This document shows positions 35,869 through 43,779 of a DNA stretch of 64,000 nt, in pieces. The position numbers and the translations under genes are program-made. The notes under the pieces were generated by a model that worked only from the letters and a program-made list of their open reading frames with translations, was not told the DNA's origin and made no database searches. Location: positions 498,159-562,158 of the forward strand of contig NZ_CCXK01000017.1 in NCBI RefSeq assembly GCF_000821305.1, read 5' to 3'. The DNA comes from Clostridium culturomicium (lineage in GTDB: Bacteria > Bacillota > Clostridia > Clostridiales > Clostridiaceae). Each line of letters begins with the position of its first letter. Position 1 is the first letter of the stretch.

Positions 35869-36594
35869 GTGGAGAGTTTACATATTGAAGATAAGAATAT
35901 CCTGCAGTTAAGAAGGGATATTAAGGGCTCCCTTATAAGGAACTTAGGAATTAAAGATGTTCATAGTATAAGTGCTGTAAACCTTGAAACAATTAAAGAG
36001 ATTATTGACTTATATGATTTTTATGTTTTGAATAATTATGTGAAAAACAATATACAGGATGGAATAAAGGTTTCCTTATCAAGAAGAATGACTTCTGCTG
36101 GTGGGAAAACTATATTCATGAAAAAGAAATATTCTAGGGAGTTTGAAATAAGGATTAGTCTTACAATTTTGCAGGAATATATTAATTCAAATTATAAGGG
36201 AAAAATATGTGGTGTTGAGGGAAATGACGTTATTGATGGATTAATGCTCATTATGGAGCATGAGCTTTGTCATGTTCTTGAGTTTTCAGCCTATGGAACT
36301 TCAAACTGTAAGGGAAGAAGATTTAAAGCTATGGCTTGGAAGCTTTTTAGGCATGGAGCTTCAACCCATGAAGTGTTTTCTGAAAAACACTCGAAGAATG
36401 AAAGTAATATAAGGGTTGGTCAACAGGTTGTCTTTATATATAAAGGCAAGAGTTACTCAGGTGTGGTTGCAGGTATTAATAAGAGAGCAACGGTGATGGT
36501 TAAAGATCCTAAGGGCCAATATAAAGATAAAAAAGGGAATACATTTAATAAGTGGTATGTTCCTTTAACAATGCTGAAAGGTGAGGGGAAATAA
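35869..36594 (+). CDS. SprT-like zinc metalloprotein
   Basis: The 241-residue product carries an HExxH zinc motif in IMEHELCHVLEF, with a long helix before it and a third possible ligand downstream. The arrangement of strand (FEIRISLTILQEY), HExxH helix and GRRFKAMAWKLFRHGAS fits SprT-like domains, which are found in DNA-protein crosslink proteases and in uncharacterised bacterial proteins. The C-terminal part (about 180-241: VGQQVVFIYKGKSYSGVVAGINKRATVMV) looks like a small SH3/KOW-type barrel. It starts with GTG, 8 bases after AAAGGA, and overlaps the HAD gene in TAATG. Function is inferred from the domain only. Confidence 0.78.
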   Translation: MESLHIEDKNILQLRRDIKGSLIRNLGIKDVHSISAVNLETIKEIIDLYDFYVLNNYVKNNIQDGIKVSLSRRMTSAGGKTIFMKKKYSREFEIRISLTILQEYINSNYKGKICGVEGNDVIDGLMLIMEHELCHVLEFSAYGTSNCKGRRFKAMAWKLFRHGASTHEVFSEKHSKNESNIRVGQQVVFIYKGKSYSGVVAGINKRATVMVKDPKGQYKDKKGNTFNKWYVPLTMLKGEGK

Positions 36595-37235
36595 TGATTA
36601 AAGCAATTTTATTTGATTTAGACGGAACTATTGTAAACACAAATAATTTAATTGTAAAATCCTTTGAATACATGTTTGGAGAATATTTAAAAATGGACGT
36701 ATCAAGGGAACAGATTCATGAAAACTTTGGGGTGCCTTTAAGACAGATTTTTGAAAAGCACAACATTGAAAATATTGATGACGCAGTTAAAGAGTACATT
36801 AGATATAATTTAAGTATTCATGATGAATTTATTGAAAACTATGATCATGTAGAGGCAGGACTAAAAGTTCTTAGGGAGAAAGGTTTTAAACTAGCCATTG
36901 TTACTTCAAAGTTAAGGGATACTGCCATAAGAGGGTTAAATTGCTTTGATTTAGAAAAATATTTTGATGTGATAATAACGCCAGAGGATTCAACTCATCA
37001 CAAACCTCATGAAGAACCAGTTCTTGTGGCTTGTGAAAAATTAAAGGTTCAGCCAAAGGAAGCAATTATGGTAGGAGACAGCCACAATGATATTCTATCG
37101 GGAAAGAATGCAGGAGCTTTAACCTGTGCAGTGAAATACACAGATTTAAATTATGATTTATTAATAGAAAGCAATCCAGATTTTAGTATTGATACAATTG
37201 AGGAGTTAGTTGAGATTGCAAGTGCCTTAAAATAA
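36594..37235 (+). CDS. HAD-superfamily phosphatase (PpaX/Gph-like)
   Basis: The 213-residue protein has all four HAD motifs: nucleophile and acid Asp in LFDLDGTIVNT, Ser/Thr in AIVTSK, Lys in STHHKPHEEPV and the acidic pair in IMVGDSHNDILSGKNAG. The helical cap between motifs 1 and 2 (C1 type) resembles pyrophosphatase PpaX and phosphoglycolate phosphatase. It dephosphorylates a small molecule in the cytoplasm; which one cannot be told. The start overlaps the SprT-like gene by one base, so the two are translated together. Confidence 0.88.
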   Translation: MIKAILFDLDGTIVNTNNLIVKSFEYMFGEYLKMDVSREQIHENFGVPLRQIFEKHNIENIDDAVKEYIRYNLSIHDEFIENYDHVEAGLKVLREKGFKLAIVTSKLRDTAIRGLNCFDLEKYFDVIITPEDSTHHKPHEEPVLVACEKLKVQPKEAIMVGDSHNDILSGKNAGALTCAVKYTDLNYDLLIESNPDFSIDTIEELVEIASALK

Positions 37236-37343
37236 GAGTGTCAGGATATTATGATATAACGCTGTTTATGAAGATGTTCAATGGCTGCTAGTCAACATTG
37301 TAATATCAATGTCTTAGATACAATTTAATTTTCAAAGAATCAA

Positions 37344-37366
37344 AGAGAGCAGTAATGCTCTTTTTA
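37344..37366 (+). terminator. Terminator after the HAD phosphatase gene
   Basis: AGAGCA and TGCTCT pair around GTAA and are followed by TTTT. It lies about 110 bases after the stop codon; the stem is short. Confidence 0.6.
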
Positions 37367-37509
37367 ATTGCAAAAACGTTCATAATAATAATTGTCATAA
37401 TTGAAATAATGAAATTATATTTTTAACTAAATTAAAGACTATTACCTTAATTAACTACATATTAAAACTAAAATAAGATAATTGGATATTAGTAGTAGTA
37501 AAATTAAAA

Positions 37510-37545
37510 AAACATAAAAAAAAGAAGGAGAATTTCTCCTTCTTC
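37510..37545 (-). terminator. Terminator of the carboxypeptidase gene
   Basis: AAGAAGGAGAA and TTCTCCTTCTT are perfectly complementary with a one-base centre. Read on the minus strand the stem is followed by a long T-run (the plus-strand A-tract at 37513-37523). It begins directly after the stop codon. Confidence 0.88.
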
Positions 37546-37547
37546 TA

Positions 37548-38798
37548 TTAATAGTATCTTCTCTTACGTCTTTTGCTCTTCATTATTTTAGAGATTATAA
37601 TAAATATTAAGCATACTACAGCAATTAATACTAGTAATGCCATAACATAATATATAATGTTTGTTTTGATTATATCCATATTAGATAAAGTAGAATATAG
37701 ATCATATTCTAAAGTATAGTCTTTAATTGTTACTGTTGCTTTACCAATTGGTTTCCCAGTGCTTAAAGTCCATGTGTTTAAAGGATTAACTGTATAATTA
37801 AACTCTGGTTTTAAACCTGACTCATATAGATTAATATCTTCATGAAGAGTTACTGGAATCTTAACAGTTTTCTTAGGTCCGATGAAAGGTAAAATGTTAT
37901 ATTCAACAGTAACTTCATCAATGGTAGAGTTTGCTGCTAAGTAAGTTCCTTTTTGTGCTGCATAGCCAAAGTCAGCAAGTATTTCAGTATCTTCGAATAC
38001 TTTAACATCAGTTGGAAAGTCATACTCAGAGTTAAGAACTACTATTGCAAAGTTTCGTCCATTACGGCTGTATAATGATGCTAAGCATCTTCCAGATTTA
38101 TCAGTATAACCTGTTTTTCCTCCAACGTTACCATTGGTTCCAACTAGTTTATTTCTGTTTTCGATTGTTGCAACTGGACCACCTTGAGATTGAACAACCT
38201 CAGTTTTCTTTGCCATGGTTTCTCTAACCCAATCATTTTGGTAAGCTGCACTTAGTAATAAAGCTAAGTCATAAGCCGTTGTATAATGCTCATCTGTATT
38301 ATCATCTAATCCGTTTGGAGTAACAAAGTGAGTATTGTTCATTCCAAGACTTTTAGCTTTTTCATTCATCATGTTCATGAAGTTTTCAACGGTTCCACCG
38401 ATATTTTCAGCTATCATATAAGCAATGTCATTACCTGAAAATAGAAGAAGTATGTTCATTGCATTTTCTCCATTAAAGGTATCTCCAACAGCTACTGGGT
38501 GAACATTCATTCCATATGAATATGGATCTTGCTTTGATGCGGCTTCTGAATATGTAAAAATATCTGTCTTAGTTTTATTCTCAGCTAGTAAAAGTGCTGT
38601 CATTAATTTTGTTATACTTGCTGGTTGTTTTAGTTCATCCATATTTTTAGCATAAATTATTTCTTTTGTATCCAAGTCCATAATTATAGCAGAGGTACCA
38701 ATGATGTTTGGTTCTTCAATCGCTAAAGTTAAGCTTGGAAATGCTAGTGTTATCAAAAGTGTGAATAACATACATAATGATAAAATTCTTTTTCTCAC
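37548..38798 (-). CDS. D-alanyl-D-alanine carboxypeptidase (DacF/PBP5 type)
   Basis: The 416-residue penicillin-binding protein trims the terminal D-Ala of peptidoglycan peptides outside the membrane. It has an N-terminal signal peptide (MRKRILSLCMLFTLLITLAFPSLTLA), the active-site SxxK in QPASITKLM, SGN in LLFSGNDIAY and KTG in VGGKTGYTDKSG. A membrane helix lies at about residues 382-408, followed by a very basic tail (SKIMKSKRRKRRYY), so it is anchored at the C-terminus. It starts with GTG about 8 bases after GGAGAG. Monocistronic. Confidence 0.93.
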   Translation of the reverse strand: MRKRILSLCMLFTLLITLAFPSLTLAIEEPNIIGTSAIIMDLDTKEIIYAKNMDELKQPASITKLMTALLLAENKTKTDIFTYSEAASKQDPYSYGMNVHPVAVGDTFNGENAMNILLLFSGNDIAYMIAENIGGTVENFMNMMNEKAKSLGMNNTHFVTPNGLDDNTDEHYTTAYDLALLLSAAYQNDWVRETMAKKTEVVQSQGGPVATIENRNKLVGTNGNVGGKTGYTDKSGRCLASLYSRNGRNFAIVVLNSEYDFPTDVKVFEDTEILADFGYAAQKGTYLAANSTIDEVTVEYNILPFIGPKKTVKIPVTLHEDINLYESGLKPEFNYTVNPLNTWTLSTGKPIGKATVTIKDYTLEYDLYSTLSNMDIIKTNIIYYVMALLVLIAVVCLIFIIISKIMKSKRRKRRYY

Positions 38799-39021
38799 AA
38801 GTCATCTCTCCAATTTCTATTTTTTTATTATGTCAACCCATATAGTATAACATTTACTGAATTTTTGAACAAGAATAAACTAATTTTGTTAATGAGTTTT
38901 TAATTATTTTTGTGATATCATTGAATTAGAAAGATAAAATATATTTTAATATGATTATTTATAATTTAAATTTTATAAATCAATAGAGGTAAATTAAAAT
39001 TAAACATTATAGGGGGCTTAT

Positions 39022-39639
39022 ATGGAGAATATAAAAAATATTAATGTGAAGGAACTTTTTAAATCAAGAGTGCCAAAGCCAATACAAAAATATAAAAAGG
39101 CTGCAGTTATGATTCTTATTGAAGAAATTAAAGGAGAAGAATATATAATTTTTCAAGTCAGGTCACATAAGCTAAATAAGCAGCCAGGTGATGTATGTCT
39201 GCCAGGTGGCAAAGTTGAGAAGAATGAAACCAATGAAGAAGCTGCAGTAAGAGAAACCATGGAGGAGTTAAATTTAAAAAGAGAGGATTTTGAGGTTATA
39301 GGACAAGGAGATTACTTTGTCTCTCCTTATGGAGTAGTATTATTTCCTTTTATTGCAAGAGCTAATTGTAATATTAAAAATGTTTCTAATGAGGAAGTTG
39401 ACCATATTTTTAAAGTTCCAATTAGATATTTTATTGAAAATGAACCTGAGTTATATAATATGCAGATTGGACCTATTAACAATGAAAACTTTCCATATCA
39501 TTTAATTAAGGGTAATAAGTATAAATTCTCAACTGGAATTATGAAAGAGTATTTTTATCAATGGAATGGATACTCTATATGGGGAATTACTGCACATATT
39601 ATTAAATCTTTTGTAGATATCATAAATGTTGACTGTTAA
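39022..39639 (+). CDS. Nudix hydrolase, coenzyme A pyrophosphatase type
   Basis: The 205-residue protein has the Nudix box GGKVEKNETNEEAAVRETMEEL with metal-binding REx2EE. The segment before it, QVRSHKLNKQPGDVCLPGG, matches the extra motif of CoA/acyl-CoA pyrophosphatases (R-S-x-x-L-x(4)-G-x(3)-x-P-G-G). Such enzymes split CoA into 4-phosphopantetheine and 3,5-ADP. The usual Gly near the end of the Nudix box is Asn, a tolerated change. GGGGGC precedes the ATG. It is a single gene with a possible terminator 100 bases downstream. Confidence 0.88.
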   Translation: MENIKNINVKELFKSRVPKPIQKYKKAAVMILIEEIKGEEYIIFQVRSHKLNKQPGDVCLPGGKVEKNETNEEAAVRETMEELNLKREDFEVIGQGDYFVSPYGVVLFPFIARANCNIKNVSNEEVDHIFKVPIRYFIENEPELYNMQIGPINNENFPYHLIKGNKYKFSTGIMKEYFYQWNGYSIWGITAHIIKSFVDIINVDC

Positions 39640-39737
39640 TTAATATAATAAAGTAAGCATGGAGAGTTTTTATTAAAGAGGATTCGATGTATATAATTAA
39701 TGGAAATTATAAAGATATTAGCGTTATATTTTTTGAC

Positions 39738-39770
39738 GAAAACCAGTAGAAAGATGACTACTGGTTTTTC
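39738..39770 (+). terminator. Terminator downstream of the Nudix gene
   Basis: AAAACCAGTAG and CTACTGGTTTT are perfectly complementary around AAAGATGA and followed by more T residues. Confidence 0.85.
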
Positions 39771-39847
39771 TTAACATATTTTTGAGAAAAATGTAGGAGA
39801 AATATTTACTATATTAAAATATTTATGTATATATACTCCAAAAATAC

Positions 39848-39875
39848 TTGTATATTTCCAGATATGTGATAGAAT
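39848..39875 (+). promoter_or_regulatory. Candidate promoter of the small Cys-rich protein gene
   Basis: TTGTAT (-35) and TAGAAT (-10) are separated by 16 bases, about 110 bases before the GTG start at 39984. Confidence 0.4.
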
Positions 39876-39983
39876 ATACTTGTAAAATGAATTGTCGAAA
39901 AATAACAATAATTTTGACAGTGACCAGTACGTAAAATTTGGTAATTACATATAAAGTGTAATTATTGAAGTGGGGGTGTTACG

Positions 39984-40205
39984 GTGGCCAAATGTGTATT
40001 TCTATCAACTTATGAAGAAAATGTAGAGTGCTTTAAGGAGTGTCCTCTTTATAATTGGGAAGAAAATAGCAATAAATGTCCTTTTACAGAGATTAAGGGT
40101 AGGGGAAGAAAAGTAAGAAATCTTTATGATTTTGACTTCTATAAAGATGAGAGGGATGATAAAGATTTAGGTATAGCTAATTTGTATAAGGATAATTACA
40201 TTTAA
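39984..40205 (+). CDS. Small cysteine-containing protein of unknown function
   Basis: The 73-residue product has four cysteines in the N-terminal half (KCVF, VECFKECPLY, NKCPF), an arrangement that could bind a metal, and an acidic-basic C-terminal half with RGRGRK-like basic residues (EIKGRGRKVRNLYDF). It starts with GTG, about 7 bases after TGGGGG. Similar small proteins occur in other clostridia as far as I recall, but no function is known to me. It has its own promoter candidate and a strong terminator, so it is a stand-alone gene. Confidence 0.7.
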   Translation: MAKCVFLSTYEENVECFKECPLYNWEENSNKCPFTEIKGRGRKVRNLYDFDFYKDERDDKDLGIANLYKDNYI

Positions 40206-40234
40206 GTTAATATGTTAATAATTATGTCTAAATA

Positions 40235-40272
40235 AAAAAACTATCTTCAATTTTAGAAGATAGTTTTTTATT
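40235..40272. terminator. Bidirectional terminator
   Basis: AAAAAACTATCTTC and GAAGATAGTTTTTT form a perfect 14-bp stem with A-run and T-run at its two ends, between convergent genes. It can stop transcription in both directions. Confidence 0.9.
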
Positions 40273-40278
40273 TTATTT

Positions 40279-40644
40279 TTATTTACAACCACTACAATTA
40301 CCTTTGCTTTTACCACAGCCAGCACAACTATGAGATTTAAAATTATCATTGATAGTTGATACTTTAGCATGAAGTGTAGAATCCTTTAATACAATGGTTA
40401 CATCTTTTACATTATTGCAAAGACTAAGGTTATAGCAGAAGGTGATATCCTCAATTTTATTGAGAATATCGAAGTTTTCTGCATTGTTTAAACCAATTTG
40501 AACTTTAGGAGACTTGCAGCACTTAGAAGAAAGATTTTCTTCTAAGGAAACACAGTCATATTCGGTATGAAATTTGAGTAGATTTAAAACAAATTCATAG
40601 GCATTGTTAGAGATTCTTATTTTAATTTTTGAATTATTGTTCAT
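40279..40644 (-). CDS. HesB/IscA-like small protein with Cys-rich tail
   Basis: The 121-residue product has an N-terminal domain that resembles the HesB/IscA fold by its pattern (KIKIRISNNAYEFVLNLLKFH, then CCKSPKVQIGL and strands). The C-terminal tail is HSCAGCGKSKGNCSGCK with two CxxC-like pairs. In IscA proteins three cysteines bind iron or an Fe-S cluster, but here the cysteines are placed differently, so the assignment is tentative. The tail could bind a metal or cluster on its own. AGAAGGA precedes the ATG. It lies 32 bases after pncB on the same strand and may be cotranscribed with it. Confidence 0.6.
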   Translation of the reverse strand: MNNNSKIKIRISNNAYEFVLNLLKFHTEYDCVSLEENLSSKCCKSPKVQIGLNNAENFDILNKIEDITFCYNLSLCNNVKDVTIVLKDSTLHAKVSTINDNFKSHSCAGCGKSKGNCSGCK

Positions 40645-40676
40645 TTTATCAAATCCTTCTAAAAGTAATACTACTA

Positions 40677-42155
40677 TTATTCTTCATACATTGAAGAGTA
40701 TTCATGAAGTAAGAATTCCTTAAGATTCCAAAGATCCTTTGATAAATCTACATAATACTGATGAGGGTTTTGTAATCTTCTAATTTCAGCCCAAAGAGTT
40801 TCTCTTGCCTCAAGGCTGTAATTTTTAATATCCATTACAGATGGACTTTCATAGCATTGTTGACCCTTATCAAATATTTTTACCATTAACTCTTTAATAG
40901 TGTAGTTCTTAACTTTTTTCTTTTTCCATGTGTAGTTAGGGTGGAAAAGCTCTAATGGTCTAGTATAATCAAATGTTTCGCCATTAATAGCAATTAAGTC
41001 TGCAATTGCTTTTTTAGTTGCATTATCATAAACTCTGTATAATGATTTAAAGCCAGGATTAGTTATCTTCTCAACATTTTCGCTAATTTTAATCTTTGGA
41101 ATGATTTCACCATGCTTTTCAATTGCAACCAGCTTATAAACTCCACCAAAAACAGGCTCACTCTTAGCAGTAATTAATCTTTCACCAACACCAAAGCTGT
41201 CAATTTGCGCTCCATTTTCAAGAACTGCTTTAATAATGAACTCATCTAAAGAGTTTGAAATTGTAATCTTACAATCTTCATACCCAGCGGCATCAAGAAG
41301 TTTTCTTGCTTCAATGGTTAGGTAGGTGATATCACCACTATCTATTCTAATTGCTTTTGGTCTTTTTCTAAGTGGCTTTAGAACTTCATCAAATACCTTT
41401 ATAGCATTAGGAATACCTGATTTTAATACATTGTAAGTGTCAACTAAAAGAACTGTGTTATCAGGATAAGTAGATGCCCATGCTTTAAAGGCTTCATATT
41501 CTGTATCAAATAATTGAATCCAGGAATGAGCCATGGTTCCAGTAACAGGAACATCGAATAACTCATCAGCCATAGTACATGCAGTAGAGCTACATCCGCC
41601 GATTATTGCTGCTCTAGCACCATATAAAGCACCATCATATCCTTGAGCTCTTCTTGAGCCAAACTCCATAACAGGTCTGTATCCGGCTGCTTCACAAATT
41701 CTTGCAGCTTTAGTTGCAATTAAGGTTTGATGGTTAATTGTTAAAAGAATCATGGTTTCAATAAATTGAGCTTGCATGATTGGTCCTCTAACGGTTATTA
41801 AAGGTTCACTAGGGAATACAGGAGTTCCTTCTGGAATTGCCCAGACATCACACTCAAACTTGAAATTTTCCAAATAATTTAGAAATTTTTCATTAAAAAG
41901 ATTTTTGCTTCTTAAATATTTGATATCTTCTGATGTAAATTCAAGTTTTTTAAGATAATCTATTAATTGCTCAACCCCTGCCATGATGCAGTATCCACCA
42001 CTGTCAGGAATTCTTCTGAAGAACATATCAAAATATGCTATGGTATCTTCAACTCCGTTATTTAAGTAACCATTAGCCATAGTTAACTCGTAGAAGTCTA
42101 CCAGCATAGTAAGATTACGGTCATTTTTTATGTCAAATTTAGTTGTTGTATTCAT
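40677..42155 (-). CDS. pncB: Nicotinate phosphoribosyltransferase
   Basis: The product of about 492 residues turns nicotinate and PRPP into nicotinate mononucleotide for NAD salvage. Family features: LTMLVDFYELTMANGYL at the start, ETMILLTINHQTLIATKAARI, FGSRRAQGYDGALYGARAA, GTMAHSWIQLF with the His that is phosphorylated in this family, AIRIDSGDITYL and SFGVGERLITAKSEPVFGGVYKLV. I start at the ATG at 42155, 6 bases after GAGGAG; an upstream GTG overlaps that site. An inverted repeat about 80-125 bases upstream may take part in regulation. Confidence 0.95.
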   Translation of the reverse strand: MNTTTKFDIKNDRNLTMLVDFYELTMANGYLNNGVEDTIAYFDMFFRRIPDSGGYCIMAGVEQLIDYLKKLEFTSEDIKYLRSKNLFNEKFLNYLENFKFECDVWAIPEGTPVFPSEPLITVRGPIMQAQFIETMILLTINHQTLIATKAARICEAAGYRPVMEFGSRRAQGYDGALYGARAAIIGGCSSTACTMADELFDVPVTGTMAHSWIQLFDTEYEAFKAWASTYPDNTVLLVDTYNVLKSGIPNAIKVFDEVLKPLRKRPKAIRIDSGDITYLTIEARKLLDAAGYEDCKITISNSLDEFIIKAVLENGAQIDSFGVGERLITAKSEPVFGGVYKLVAIEKHGEIIPKIKISENVEKITNPGFKSLYRVYDNATKKAIADLIAINGETFDYTRPLELFHPNYTWKKKKVKNYTIKELMVKIFDKGQQCYESPSVMDIKNYSLEARETLWAEIRRLQNPHQYYVDLSKDLWNLKEFLLHEYSSMYEE

Positions 42156-42231
42156 TGTTGCTCTCCTCACTTATAAAAAACATAAGAAAATAAAATTATC
42201 CATAAGTTTAACAATTATGTCTTTTATATCG

Positions 42232-42281
42232 TACCACAAGAAAACTTGCATTTCCATAGTATTAATACAAATATTGTGGTA
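42232..42281. promoter_or_regulatory. Inverted repeat TACCACAA...TTGTGGTA upstream of pncB
   Basis: TACCACAA (42232-42239) and TTGTGGTA (42274-42281) are perfect inverted 8-mers 34 bases apart. They lie about 80-125 bases upstream of the pncB start and about 160 bases upstream of the divergent GNAT gene. A paired operator is possible; so is chance in AT-rich DNA. Confidence 0.35.
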
Positions 42282-42440
42282 ATTAATTGAAATAAAAACG
42301 TTGAGAACCATATATGTTAGGTTAAAATATACAAAATTCTACAAATAATGTATAATGTATATAGTTATTTTTTGAAAAGGACTTATTTATCTTTTTACTG
42401 ATAAAGTAAGTAACTAGTTTTTATCAAGGGGGACGTAATC

Positions 42441-42935
42441 ATGAGTGCTAAAATTTATTTTAAGAGTTTTAATTCGGATAATGATTATAATTATTGGTGG
42501 ACTTTGGCTTCCAATGAAGAAACAATGAAGATGAATTATGGTAGAGTTTTTACAAGAGATGAGGCTGGAGAAGTTTTTAATCAAATCCTTGAAATTAGCA
42601 AGAGGGAAGATGGAAGTCAATATTTTAAAGTTTTTGATGAAGACACAAAATACTTTATTGGTATGGCTGCATTAATTGAAAAAGAAGCTGATAAGGAGGT
42701 GGAAATTGAGTACATGTTTCTTCCTGAGTATTGGGGGAGAGGCTATGGTAGTAGGACGGTTGAAGCGTTATTGGATATGGCAAAGGAATTAGAAAGTATT
42801 GAGCGTGTAACTGCTATTATTGATCCACGTAATGAAAGGTCAGCAAAGATTTTGTTAAAAAACGGCTTTCAATCACAAAGAAAGTTTATTATTGATGATG
42901 GTTCTTGGGCAGAGGTGTTTAGCAGGGATATATAG
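42441..42935 (+). CDS. GNAT-family N-acetyltransferase
   Basis: The 164-residue protein has the GNAT acetyl-CoA motif A in VEIEYMFLPEYWGRGYGSRTVEALLDMA (GRGYGS is the pyrophosphate loop) and motif B in DPRNERSAKILLKNGF. It resembles the RimJ/RimL-like branch that acetylates small molecules or protein N-termini. The substrate is unknown. AAGGGGGAC is about 9 bases before the ATG. It is the first gene of the accessory stretch. Confidence 0.88.
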   Translation: MSAKIYFKSFNSDNDYNYWWTLASNEETMKMNYGRVFTRDEAGEVFNQILEISKREDGSQYFKVFDEDTKYFIGMAALIEKEADKEVEIEYMFLPEYWGRGYGSRTVEALLDMAKELESIERVTAIIDPRNERSAKILLKNGFQSQRKFIIDDGSWAEVFSRDI

Positions 42936-43230
42936 AAGGTAATTTCTTATAAGATTTAAAACCTAATGAAAGTAAAGAAATGCATTTTTGATGATAACTG
43001 GTGCAATCCTTGTGATAGTTCTAATCACAAAGTGTATATTAGATTTTATGATTTTAGATGATATTATATATTGCTTTTATGTATTTCATTATTAAATTAG
43101 CTATGACTATATGGCATATTAAAAAGGGTAGGTATAATTAAATTGCTGCCTGTAAATTCAAAATTATAGTGTTACCTTTACTAGAATCGTCATACTTTAA
43201 AGTATAAATATTTTAAGGGAGATAGTGTTT
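42936..43230. other. Intergenic region with two inverted repeats
   Basis: About 295 bases without a gene. TTGTGAT and ATCACAA (43010-43030) form an inverted repeat. A perfect 14-base palindrome ATACTTTAAAGTAT lies at 43192-43205 and overlaps a TATAAA sequence just before the next gene, so it could be an operator. Confidence 0.45.
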
Positions 43231-43605
43231 ATGGATAAGAGTATCATCAAATCCATAGGGAAAAGTCTGCTATTCAGCTTAATTTGGACAATAATATTCT
43301 GTATAATTGCGTGGATAATTACTTATTTTACAAAGTACAATTTAGAGGATGTTTTATTTGTTGAGGGTATATTTATTGTTATTCTAGGACTTTCAGTTAC
43401 CGTCAAAAGTGATTCAAGCGGATTATCTTTAAGGGGATTAGGACAAAGCAATGCTCAATATCTTGCAAGTTTTAATCTTGAGATAACTAGAAAGGTGAAT
43501 GATAATTTGAAGGGGAATTCAGCCACTATGTTTAGATATTCTTTTAATGGAATAATTCTAATTATAGCGGGACTTTTATGCATAATGGTAAGTTTTATAA
43601 TTTGA
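43231..43605 (+). CDS. Small membrane protein of unknown function
   Basis: The product of about 124 residues has three hydrophobic segments: about residues 13-34, 45-60 and 105-124. A polar middle part reads SSGLSLRGLGQSNAQYLASFNLEITRKVND. The family is unknown to me. The ATG at 43231 is 9 bases after AAGGGAG; an upstream GTG is too close to it. A terminator follows and then the broken regulator gene, with which it might have been linked. Confidence 0.72.
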   Translation: MDKSIIKSIGKSLLFSLIWTIIFCIIAWIITYFTKYNLEDVLFVEGIFIVILGLSVTVKSDSSGLSLRGLGQSNAQYLASFNLEITRKVNDNLKGNSATMFRYSFNGIILIIAGLLCIMVSFII

Positions 43606-43628
43606 ATAAGTTTAATAGTTAGAGGGAA

Positions 43629-43660
43629 GTGGAAGCATAAGAGGTTCTGCTTCCTTTTTA
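43629..43660 (+). terminator. Terminator after the small membrane protein gene
   Basis: TGGAAGCA and TGCTTCC pair around a 10-12 base loop and are followed by TTTTT. Confidence 0.75.
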
Positions 43661-43686
43661 GTCGAAAATAGATGAAATCAACAAAT

Positions 43687-43735
43687 GCAACTGTCAGTTG
43701 CGGAGGTTCAAGGTGCAACTGGTGGTACGCAACTG
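43687..43735. promoter_or_regulatory. Cluster of GCAACTG heptamers before the broken regulator gene
   Basis: GCAACTG occurs at 43687-43693, inverted as CAGTTGC at 43695-43701 (together a perfect 15-base palindrome with a T centre), and again direct at 43715-43721 and 43729-43735. Four copies in 49 bases, 45-90 bases upstream of an XRE-type regulator start, look like an operator array for autoregulation. Confidence 0.55.
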
Positions 43736-43779
43736 AAAGAAATAGTAAAATAATAGTATAAAGATAGGGGGTGTTGTTT

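Larger units (their letters stand above)
37236..37547. other. Convergent intergenic region with two terminators
   Basis: About 310 bases between the HAD gene and the convergent carboxypeptidase gene. It contains a short hairpin terminator for each side (37344-37366 and 37510-37545). The AT-rich middle shows no gene or other structure I can support. Confidence 0.6.
39640..39983. other. Intergenic region with terminator and promoter
   Basis: This 344-base stretch has a hairpin terminator at 39738-39770 and a candidate promoter at 39848-39875. A 20-codon frame (ATG at 39689, behind AGAGGA) ends inside the hairpin; it is too short to call a gene. Between promoter and the next gene, TTGTCGAAAA and TTTTGACA form an imperfect inverted repeat around 39893-39920. 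Confidence 0.5.

Noticed and set aside
39689..39751. 20-codon frame after the Nudix gene
   Set aside because: It ends inside the terminator hairpin and is too short to support as a gene, despite an AGAGGA before its ATG.
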